From contig SVNA01000003.1 in assembly GCA_015067145.1 (NCBI GenBank), forward strand, positions 102,614-166,613: a stretch of 64,000 nt of DNA. Direction: 5' to 3'. The translations under genes and the position numbers were made by a program. The notes under the pieces are model-generated. The model had not been told where the DNA came from. It did not search any database and saw nothing but the letters and a program-made list of their open reading frames with translations. Shown here in pieces: positions 9,316-16,586 of this stretch; position 1 is the first letter of the stretch, and every line of letters starts with the position of its first letter. The DNA is from Oscillospiraceae bacterium (lineage in GTDB: Bacteria > Bacillota > Clostridia > Oscillospirales > Ruminococcaceae).

Positions 9316-9921
9316 ATGTCAGTTAGTTTACAAAAAGGGCAGAAAGTTAGCCTTTCAAAAGATAATGCAGGTCTTAATAAAATTGTGGTAGGTCTCGGTT
9401 GGGATCAGGTTAAACCGGCACAGAGTGGCGGTTTGTTTGGCAGCTTATTTGCATCACAGCCTGCAGCGATTGACTGTGACGCTTCTGCAATTATGCTCAG
9501 CACAGGTAAACTTAAAAGCGTAAAAGACGTTGTTTACTTTGGCAACCTCAAACATGCATCTGGTGCAGTTGCTCATATGGGTGATAACCTGACAGGTGCA
9601 GGTGATGGTGATGATGAACAGATTGTTATCAACCTTGCTTCTGTTCCTGCAGAGTATGACCGTATTGTTATGGTTGTAAATATTTATCGTGCAGCAGAAC
9701 GTAACCAGCACTTCGGAATGATAGAAAATGCATTTATCCGTATTGTTGACGCACGTACAAATACAGAAATGTGCAAATATAATCTTTCCAATGAGTACAG
9801 CGGCATGAAAGCAATGATTTTCGGCGAAGTTTACAGAAACAACGGCGAATGGAAATTCAATGCTATCGGTCAGGGTACAACAGATAACTCTCTTGGCGAT
9901 ATGATCAAAAGATATGCATAA
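9316..9921 (+). CDS. Divergent TerD-family protein, copy 3
   Basis: This 201-residue TerD-family member keeps [20 protein letters not shown] and [11 protein letters not shown], but the first metal site reads IDCDASAIM instead of fDLDaaaF, and a Gly/Ser/Phe-rich insertion (QSGGLFGSLFAS) sits between GLGWD and that site. RQNFGQV is changed to NQHFGMI and the C-terminus lacks the GGLAALC block. It resembles the TerE/TerZ-like divergent partners seen beside standard TerD copies elsewhere. An aaaggag site precedes ATG. It is the last of the TerD block; a hairpin follows before the Ca2+ ATPase. Confidence 0.93.
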   Translation: MSVSLQKGQKVSLSKDNAGLNKIVVGLGWDQVKPAQSGGLFGSLFASQPAAIDCDASAIMLSTGKLKSVKDVVYFGNLKHASGAVAHMGDNLTGAGDGDDEQIVINLASVPAEYDRIVMVVNIYRAAERNQHFGMIENAFIRIVDARTNTEMCKYNLSNEYSGMKAMIFGEVYRNNGEWKFNAIGQGTTDNSLGDMIKRYA

Positions 9922-9983
9922 ACAGATATAATACAACCTATGTAAATTATCACATATTTATCAGATTGAAATGATACTATCAG

Positions 9984-10009
9984 GGGAAAGAAGAAATCTC
10001 TTCTTTCCC
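9984..10009 (+). terminator. Hairpin between terD copy 3 and the Ca2+ ATPase, possible partial terminator
   Basis: A perfect 11-bp stem (gggaaagaaga/tcttctttccc) with a 4-nt loop. The following T-run is weak (ttgatgttatt), so it may reduce rather than stop transcription into the ATPase gene, or serve as an RNA stability element. Confidence 0.55.
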
Positions 10010-10047
10010 TTGATGTTATTGATTATGTGAAAGGAAAAACTATTGAT

Positions 10048-12690
10048 ATGAATTTTAAAGGATTGACAGATAAAGAGGTCCTTCTGTCCCGGCAGGAATA
10101 TGGAAGCAACGTGATTCCGGATTCTGAACCTACAACATTTTGGGCTGAGTTCAAAGAAACTTTCAGTGATCCGATGATAAGAATTCTGCTTATTATTGCG
10201 GCTTTGATGCTTGGTATGTTCTTTTTCGGGTATGCAGATATATATGAACCGCTGGGAACAATCGTGGCAGTTCTTATTGTTGCATTTGTAACCGCAAAAA
10301 CAGGGGTAGCCAGCGATACAAAATATCGTCAGCTTAAAGACAGTACAGAAAAAGATCACTGTAAAGTTTACCGCAATGGTCTGATATCTGTTATTGATGT
10401 TGATGATGTTGTTGTTGGAGACAAAGTGCTGCTGCAGGCCGGTGATAAAATCCCAGCAGACGGTATACTTGTTGACGGAAAAATTAAAGTGGACAACTCT
10501 GCACTTAATGGTGAAGCAGAGGAATGTCCCAAATACGCAGCAGAGGGAGAGTTTATTCTTGGCGAAGAGATCACAGGCGATACATTTGTAGACAAGCATT
10601 CTCTCTTTCGCGGTGCTGTTTTATTTGACGGCGAAGGCGTTCTCGATGTACAGAGAGTAGGTCTTAAGACAATGATGGGCAAAATGGCAGAAGAAATGCA
10701 GGAGGACGAGCCTGATTCACCACTTAAAGTTAAATTGTCCAAGCTTGCAGATATGATCTCCAGATTTGGCTATATTGGTGCTGTTGTTATAGCAGTAATG
10801 TATTTTGCATATTTTGTTATATCTGCAGGGGGAATTGAACCTTATTTTGCAATCGGTACAGCAGAAATAATAAAAGATATTGTAGAAGCGGTATCTCTGG
10901 CGGTAGTTATCATAGTTTGTGCAGTACCTGAGGGACTTCCGCTTATGATAAGTCTTGTTCTTATGCAGAACACAAGCAAAATGCTGGACCATAATGTTCT
11001 TGTAAGAAAAGCGGAAGGCATAGAAACTGCGGGTTCGCTCAATATACTTTTTTCTGACAAAACAGGTACAATCACAAAAGGTCGTCTGGAAGTTGTGGAA
11101 TTTTTTACAGCTGACGGAATCACAATACCTATAGCAGAACTTGATAATCACCGAAAAGTAAAGGATCTTGTGAATATTGCAATAGGTAAAAACAGTCAGT
11201 CAATGTTCGATACAGAAGGTCGTGTTATCGGTGGTAATGCAACAGACCAGGCTTTGATGAAATTTATTGGCAAAGATGTGTTCAAAACACTCGAAACAGC
11301 ATATAAAATAACAGATTCACAAGGCTTTAACTCTGCAAACAAATTTAGCCAGAGTTATATTGAAACATTGGGAAAAACTTTCTACAAAGGTGCACCGGAA
11401 AGACTGTTTGCGGCTTCCGGCAGATACCTTGCTGCAAGTGGCGAAGAGAGAAATGTAGATCTTGAAATTATAAACAGAAAAATTGATGAACTTGCAGGAA
11501 AATCCATGAGGGTACTAGCCTTTGGATATTCTGAAAAACCAATGACAGAAAATATTATCAACGACGACACTGTTATAGTAGGGTTGGTAGCTATACGTGA
11601 CGATGTGCGTCCCGAAGCACGGGAAGCTATTGCAGATGTACAGGGTGCAGGTATACAGGTTGTTATGATTACAGGTGACAGACTTGAAACTGCCATTGCT
11701 ATAGCAAAAGATGCGGGGCTTATAAAGAACAAAGATGATATTGCACTTACTTCCAGCCAGCTTAATGAGATGAGTGATGATGAAGTTAAATCAATAATTC
11801 CACGTATACGAGTTATAGCCCGTGCATTGCCTACAGATAAATCCCGTATGGTAAAACTTTGTCAGGAAATGAATCTGGTTGTAGGCATGACAGGCGACGG
11901 GGTAAATGACTCTCCGGCACTCAAAAGGGCAGATGTAGGTTTTGCTATGGGCAGCGGTACAGAAGCGGCTAAAGAAGCAGGCGAGATTGTTATTCTTGAT
12001 GATAACTTCTGCTCAATAAAGGATGCAATATGGTATGGACGTACAATCTATCATAATATTCTGAAATTCTGTAAATTCCAGCTGGTTATCAATGTGGCAG
12101 CGGTAATAGTAAGTGCTATTGCACCTTTCTTCGGAGTGGAAGAACCTCTCAAGGTAACACATCTTCTTTTTGTAAATCTGGTTATGGACGGACTTGGTGC
12201 AATCATGCTTGGCAATGAACCTGCACAGGCAAGATATATGGCAGAAAAACCACGTCGCAGGGACGAAAGCATTGTAAGCAAAAAGATGATGATACAGATT
12301 GTCGTAATGGGACTGTGGCTTACAGTGATCAGTTTTGCGTTTATCAAGATGGAATTCTTTGGTCAGTTCTTCGGTTCCATGGAACAGAGACTGTCTGCGT
12401 ACTTTGTATTGTTTATCTGGGCAGCTCTTTTCAATGGTTTTAATGTGCGTGATGAAGAATTTGCAATCTTCAAAGGTCTCAATGAAAATACAGGCTTCAT
12501 GAAAGTGTTCCTTGCTATTATGGCAATTCAGGCTCTCATTGTTAATGCAGCACTTGTGCCTGGCGGTGCGTTTATAGGTAATATGTTCAGCTGTGTACCA
12601 TTTGATATAAAGGCATGGTTTGTTGTAGCAATACTTGCGGCAACAATGATTCCGGTAGATATGCTGCGTAAAGCTGTTTCTAAAAAATAA
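10048..12690 (+). CDS. Calcium-translocating P-type ATPase (PMCA-like)
   Basis: The 880-residue protein has all P-type ATPase features: phosphorylated Asp in SDKTGT (residue 337), TGD, GDGVNDSPAL hinge and about ten membrane segments. The metal-binding helices read VPEGLPLM (M4) and NLVMDGLGAIML (M6). The Asn and Asp of M6 together with the M4 Glu match the single-site plasma-membrane-type Ca2+ ATPases. It probably exports Ca2+. The ATG at 10048 is chosen over the GTG at 10027, as the aaggaa site lies between them. Position inside the Ter island, directly after three Ca2+-binding TerD proteins, suggests that Ca2+ homeostasis is part of the system. Confidence 0.93.
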   Translation: MNFKGLTDKEVLLSRQEYGSNVIPDSEPTTFWAEFKETFSDPMIRILLIIAALMLGMFFFGYADIYEPLGTIVAVLIVAFVTAKTGVASDTKYRQLKDSTEKDHCKVYRNGLISVIDVDDVVVGDKVLLQAGDKIPADGILVDGKIKVDNSALNGEAEECPKYAAEGEFILGEEITGDTFVDKHSLFRGAVLFDGEGVLDVQRVGLKTMMGKMAEEMQEDEPDSPLKVKLSKLADMISRFGYIGAVVIAVMYFAYFVISAGGIEPYFAIGTAEIIKDIVEAVSLAVVIIVCAVPEGLPLMISLVLMQNTSKMLDHNVLVRKAEGIETAGSLNILFSDKTGTITKGRLEVVEFFTADGITIPIAELDNHRKVKDLVNIAIGKNSQSMFDTEGRVIGGNATDQALMKFIGKDVFKTLETAYKITDSQGFNSANKFSQSYIETLGKTFYKGAPERLFAASGRYLAASGEERNVDLEIINRKIDELAGKSMRVLAFGYSEKPMTENIINDDTVIVGLVAIRDDVRPEAREAIADVQGAGIQVVMITGDRLETAIAIAKDAGLIKNKDDIALTSSQLNEMSDDEVKSIIPRIRVIARALPTDKSRMVKLCQEMNLVVGMTGDGVNDSPALKRADVGFAMGSGTEAAKEAGEIVILDDNFCSIKDAIWYGRTIYHNILKFCKFQLVINVAAVIVSAIAPFFGVEEPLKVTHLLFVNLVMDGLGAIMLGNEPAQARYMAEKPRRRDESIVSKKMMIQIVVMGLWLTVISFAFIKMEFFGQFFGSMEQRLSAYFVLFIWAALFNGFNVRDEEFAIFKGLNENTGFMKVFLAIMAIQALIVNAALVPGGAFIGNMFSCVPFDIKAWFVVAILAATMIPVDMLRKAVSKK

Positions 12691-12703
12691 AGTAATATTC
12701 TGC

Positions 12704-12734
12704 AAAAAGGTTCCTGCAATACAGGAACCTTTTT
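12704..12734 (+). terminator. Terminator between the ATPase and rhomboid genes
   Basis: A 13-bp stem (aaaaaggttcctg/caggaaccttttt) ends in a T-run immediately before the rhomboid ribosome binding site, with no obvious new promoter. It may act as an internal attenuator of the island. Confidence 0.75.
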
Positions 12735-12750
12735 GAGAAATGAGGAGTTT

Positions 12751-13320
12751 ATGAAAAAATTACAATATAATTCACCTGTCATACTCAGCTTTTTTATTAT
12801 CTCTTTTATTTCACTGATCCTGGGATATATGACAAACGGATACACAACAAGTCTGTTGTTTTCTGTATACCGTGCACCATTGGTAAACCCTTTGACATAT
12901 GCAAGATTTTTGGGACATATAATAGGGCATGCGGATTTTAGCCATTTTATCAACAATATGCTGCTTATCCTTGTAATAGGTCCTGTGCTGGAAGAAAAAT
13001 ACGGCAGTCGTTCATTGCTTACAGGTATTATATTTACAGCAATCGTATCAGGGGTGCTGCAGTTTATATTTTTTCCGGGCAGTGCTCTCCTCGGTGCAAG
13101 CGGTATAGTATTTATGCTGATTATGCTTTCGTCTTTGTCAGGAATGAAAGAAGGAAAAATTCCGCTTACACTCATACTTGTTGCAGTGCTGTATCTGGGA
13201 CAGGAACTTTATTCAATGATTTTTGTATACGATAATGTTGCAAACTTTATGCACATTGTTGGTGGTGCCTGTGGTACATTGTTTGGATTTATGGTAAGAA
13301 AAAATAAATATACATATTGA
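12751..13320 (+). CDS. Rhomboid-family intramembrane serine protease
   Basis: A 189-residue polytopic membrane protein with about six hydrophobic helices. It contains the rhomboid signatures: H-x-x-F-SHFINNM in the second helix, GASG with the catalytic Ser at residue 117 and HIVGGACG with the catalytic His at residue 168. Rhomboids cut membrane proteins within the bilayer and release signals or remove damaged proteins. The ATG is preceded by gaggag; the TTG 18 bp upstream falls within the terminator stem. A membrane protease lying between the Ca2+ pump and the biosynthetic genes of a Ter island is uncommon; the substrate is unknown. Confidence 0.87.
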   Translation: MKKLQYNSPVILSFFIISFISLILGYMTNGYTTSLLFSVYRAPLVNPLTYARFLGHIIGHADFSHFINNMLLILVIGPVLEEKYGSRSLLTGIIFTAIVSGVLQFIFFPGSALLGASGIVFMLIMLSSLSGMKEGKIPLTLILVAVLYLGQELYSMIFVYDNVANFMHIVGGACGTLFGFMVRKNKYTY

Positions 13321-13334
13321 TAGGTGATATTGGA

Positions 13335-14477
13335 ATGGAAAAATACTCTGAAAAAAATCTTCTGCGTGTTGCAAAACGATACAACAACAAAAAACGAAGT
13401 TTTTTGCTTGTGAATCCGTTACAGGCAAAACATATTCCGGTAGCTCCTTCTGAATCATTGAAAATGATGGAATGTCTGGGAGACAAACTTGCAAAAAAAT
13501 ATTCCGATGCAAGATTGGTTATCGCTTTTGCTGAAACTGCAACTGCAATAGGTGCAGTTGTGGCTCAGAAACTTTCAGAGAAGTGTGTTTATATTACAAC
13601 AACCAGAGAAAATGTGGACACAGTAAAAGAATGGGTAGAATTTCAGGAGGAACATAGTCATGCTGTACAGCAAAAACTTGCGGCAGATAAACTTGAAAGT
13701 TATATAAACAATACAGACTGTATTATCATTGTGGATGATGAATTTTCTACAGGTAAAACACTTATAAATATTGTAAATCAGCTTAAAGAAAAATATCCTG
13801 CAGTAAAAGACAAAAAGCTGGTGGCAGCATCTGTGCTCAACAGGGTATCAGATGAAAATAACATACTGTTGCAGGACAATGGCATCAGCACAGAGTTTCT
13901 TGTAAAATTGGAAAACAAGGATTATGTTGAAATGATAGATAGTGTCCCGGTATATGCAGCCGAAGAAATCGGAGATGTTCCGCAGTATGCAAATGCCGAT
14001 ATATTCCGGGTGGAATGGCAGGAAAATGCCAGGACAGGTGTTTCAGCTGTAGAATACGGAGAATACTGTCGAAATGTGGCGGAAAGAATATACAGTCATA
14101 TTGCACCGCAAATAAACAAAAAAGATAGGATTCTTGTGGCGGGCACAGAAGAGTTCATGTACCCGGCTATTGTTACAGGCAGAATTTTTGAGGGAAAAGG
14201 GTTTGAGGTGAAAACTCACTCTACTACAAGAAGTCCTATAGGTGTGTATAAAACAGAAGGATATCCTGTGTTTAACGGTTTCAGACTCAGCAGCTTTTAT
14301 GAGCATGACAGAGCAACATATATTTATGACACACAGAAGTACGATGTAATAATTGTGGTATCAGATACAACACTTATTGATACAACGGCATTTAGTCAGT
14401 TGCTTTGTGCTTTTGGGGCTGATGATACAGTAAAAGCGTTTTATATCAATGGAGGAATGAATGTTCAGTACATATAA
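13335..14477 (+). CDS. Ter-associated phosphoribosyltransferase with TRSP domain
   Basis: The 380-residue protein has an N-terminal PRTase domain with the PRPP-binding loop IIIVDDEFSTGKT (about residues 130-142) and the substrate loop FAETATAIG, followed by a C-terminal TRSP domain carrying its name-giving TTRSPI motif (about residue 297) and VAGTEEFMYP. This domain pair is specific to the biosynthetic module of Ter systems, where it is proposed to make or transfer a nucleoside-like compound using PRPP. ATG at 13335 is used; the ribosome binding site is weak (aggtgat). Its end overlaps the next gene by 17 bp, so the two are coupled. Confidence 0.9.
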   Translation: MEKYSEKNLLRVAKRYNNKKRSFLLVNPLQAKHIPVAPSESLKMMECLGDKLAKKYSDARLVIAFAETATAIGAVVAQKLSEKCVYITTTRENVDTVKEWVEFQEEHSHAVQQKLAADKLESYINNTDCIIIVDDEFSTGKTLINIVNQLKEKYPAVKDKKLVAASVLNRVSDENNILLQDNGISTEFLVKLENKDYVEMIDSVPVYAAEEIGDVPQYANADIFRVEWQENARTGVSAVEYGEYCRNVAERIYSHIAPQINKKDRILVAGTEEFMYPAIVTGRIFEGKGFEVKTHSTTRSPIGVYKTEGYPVFNGFRLSSFYEHDRATYIYDTQKYDVIIVVSDTTLIDTTAFSQLLCAFGADDTVKAFYINGGMNVQYI

Positions 14478-15513
14478 GGAAAAAGATGTTACATTGCTGC
14501 TTACAGATATTACAGGCAAAGTGAGTCCACAGAGCACAGAAGAAAGAGAAAAACTCATTCAAAGCGGAGTACATTACTCTGAAATGCTGCCGATAGAATA
14601 CGAACCCACAGAAAAATATATGGAACTGTATAAAATAGCCCTGGACAAGTATTCTGAAAAAACTGCAGAAGCAGTTATGGCGGTTGCTGAAAAAATATGG
14701 GCGGAGAAAGGTGAAGATGCCGTGCTTGTTTCATTGGCAAGGGCGGGCATTTCCATCGGTGTTCTTATAAAAAGATATATTGCGTTCAAGTATAAAAAAG
14801 ATGTTGCACACTATGCTGTATCTATAATCAGGGGCAAAGGGATTGACCGTAATGCTATGGATTATATACTGAAAAAACACAGACCATGTGATATACAGTT
14901 TGTGGACGGATGGACAGGAAAAGGTGCTATACGCAATCAGCTTGAAGAGGCTATGAAAGAGTACACAGATGTAAATCCGGGAATTGCGGTATTGTCCGAT
15001 CCGGCACATTTGTCAGAGAAATGTGGAACGCACGAGGATTTTTTAATAGCAAGTTCCTGTCTCAATTCAACGGTTTCCGGTCTTATCAGCAGAACTTTTT
15101 ATAAAGAAAGCGTTATAGAAAAAGATGAATATCATGGCGTTTGTTTTTATAAAGAGCTTGCAGATAAAGATGTTACCTATCAGTTTATAGATTTGGTAGA
15201 AAAATATTTTTCAACAGATTTTGAATTGAAGTATGAGGAAATAAAAAATAAAAAATCTTCAAAAAAAGAAGTAGATGATATATGTCTGAAGTTTGATATA
15301 AATGACATTAATCTTGTGAAGCCAAGTATCGGCGAAACAACACGTGTGCTGCTCAGAAGAGTACCGTGGAAGATACTGGTACACAGCATGGATGATGAAG
15401 AAAATTTAGGACATATTTATCAGCTGGCAAAAGAGAAAAATGTTGATATTGAAATATATCCGCTGGAAAATTATAAGGCATGCGGATTGATAAAAACAAT
15501 GGCGGATAACTGA
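14461..15513 (+). CDS. StiP-family PRTase-like protein with C-terminal PELOTA RNA-binding domain
   Basis: The 350-residue protein resembles the StiP/PRTase_1 family of Ter clusters (LVSLARAGISIGVLIKR, AVSIIRGKGIDRNAM, QFVDGWTGKGAI) and ends in a PELOTA-type RNA-binding domain (roughly residues 285-350, VLVHS-like strand and YPLENYKACGLIK). Databases sometimes call the first part a cysteine protease, but the VDGWTGKG segment corresponds to a PRPP-binding-type loop. RNA binding suggests that the modified nucleoside acts on, or is taken from, RNA; this is inference. A ggagg lies 5 nt before ATG, inside the end of the preceding gene. Confidence 0.88.
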   Translation: MFSTYKEKDVTLLLTDITGKVSPQSTEEREKLIQSGVHYSEMLPIEYEPTEKYMELYKIALDKYSEKTAEAVMAVAEKIWAEKGEDAVLVSLARAGISIGVLIKRYIAFKYKKDVAHYAVSIIRGKGIDRNAMDYILKKHRPCDIQFVDGWTGKGAIRNQLEEAMKEYTDVNPGIAVLSDPAHLSEKCGTHEDFLIASSCLNSTVSGLISRTFYKESVIEKDEYHGVCFYKELADKDVTYQFIDLVEKYFSTDFELKYEEIKNKKSSKKEVDDICLKFDINDINLVKPSIGETTRVLLRRVPWKILVHSMDDEENLGHIYQLAKEKNVDIEIYPLENYKACGLIKTMADN

Positions 15514-16286
15514 TGAAGAATAAATATTTGTTTGCTACAGATCTTGATAATACACTTATACACTCCTACAAGCACAAAAAAGATAATGATGTGTGTATAG
15601 AAATATATAACGGAAAAGAACAGGGCTTTTGTTCAAAAAAAACACTGAAACTTCTGGAAGAACTGAAAGAAAAAATTCTCATTGTACCTGTGACAGCTCG
15701 TTCGATAGAACAATATAAAAGGATTGAATGGCCTGAACACCTCATTCCACAGTTTGCAGTGACATCAAATGGTGCTAATCTGCTGATAAATGGTATAGCA
15801 GAAGAAAGGTGGAATAATGAGATGCAGGAGGTTATAAAGCCACATATAAGCGAGCTTGAGAATCTGCAGAAATATATAGAAGAAAATTTTGAGCAGTGTA
15901 CAAGCAGACTGACGGATGAAGCATTTCTTGTTTCGGCCTTTGAAAATCCTGTATCAGCAGCAGAAGCAGCAAAAAAGATATCCGATATAACATATCTTAG
16001 GGTTGATGTATCTATGAGAAAGGTGTATATGTTTCCGCCTGAACTCAGCAAAGGATATGCATTAGAAAGATTGAAAGAAAGATTCGGATGCAAAAGGATA
16101 TTCTGTGCAGGGGATAGTTATAATGATCTTGATATGCTGAAAAAAGCGGACTATACTTTTGTTCCGGCAGACAGTGAAATTTATAGGCTAAATGAATATA
16201 AAGCGGATTTTTCAAATTTATCTGATGAAAGTTTTTCTGAAGTTATGGTTGAAAAAATGCTGAACATACTGAAAAATTCGGATTGA
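15513..16286 (+). CDS. HAD-superfamily phosphatase of the Ter module
   Basis: The 257-residue protein has the four HAD motifs: DLDNTL, VTAR, the Lys of SKGYALE and GDSYNDLDM, with a Cof-like type II cap between motifs II and III. It probably removes phosphate from the nucleotide-like intermediate formed by the two preceding proteins. The start codon overlaps the previous stop (TGATG), a tight translational coupling. It ends the island: a terminator follows 23 bp later. Confidence 0.92.
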   Translation: MKNKYLFATDLDNTLIHSYKHKKDNDVCIEIYNGKEQGFCSKKTLKLLEELKEKILIVPVTARSIEQYKRIEWPEHLIPQFAVTSNGANLLINGIAEERWNNEMQEVIKPHISELENLQKYIEENFEQCTSRLTDEAFLVSAFENPVSAAEAAKKISDITYLRVDVSMRKVYMFPPELSKGYALERLKERFGCKRIFCAGDSYNDLDMLKKADYTFVPADSEIYRLNEYKADFSNLSDESFSEVMVEKMLNILKNSD

Positions 16287-16308
16287 TAAAATATAGGTTA
16301 TAAAAAAG

Positions 16309-16349
16309 AAAGTGTTACTGATGTTTTGTATAATCAGTGACACTTTTTT
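16309..16349 (+). terminator. Terminator of the Ter island
   Basis: A 14-bp stem (aaagtgttactgat with atcagtgacacttt, one G-T pair) and a run of seven T. Confidence 0.88.
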
Positions 16350-16492
16350 ATTTTGATATGCTTTTGTGCCTTAAATAATAAATATAGAAACAGTTGGCTT
16401 TTGCTTAAAAACTGTTAAAACACCTATACTTTTCAGTATAATGTACAGGTAAAAATAAATATATATAAAGATTGTTATAAGTGGTGGATATA

Positions 16493-16521
16493 TTGTAAAA
16501 ACTGATTATTTGTGATATAAT
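16493..16521 (+). promoter_or_regulatory. SigA-type promoter of the pseudokinase gene
   Basis: TTGTAA, 17-bp spacer, TATAAT with a TGA extended -10 element; 66 bp from -10 to the start codon. The remainder of this 300-bp gap contains only the Ter island terminator and AT-rich sequence. Confidence 0.75.
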
Positions 16522-16586
16522 TTTTTTATTATAATGTAAACAGTGAGTGCTCTTATATATTAAAGATAAACAGGCGGAGAATTTTA

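Noticed and set aside
3676..16286. Prophage or conjugative origin for the Ter island
   Set aside because: No integrase, transposase, phage structural gene, tRNA or flanking repeats are visible; base composition and terminators look like the rest of the chromosome.
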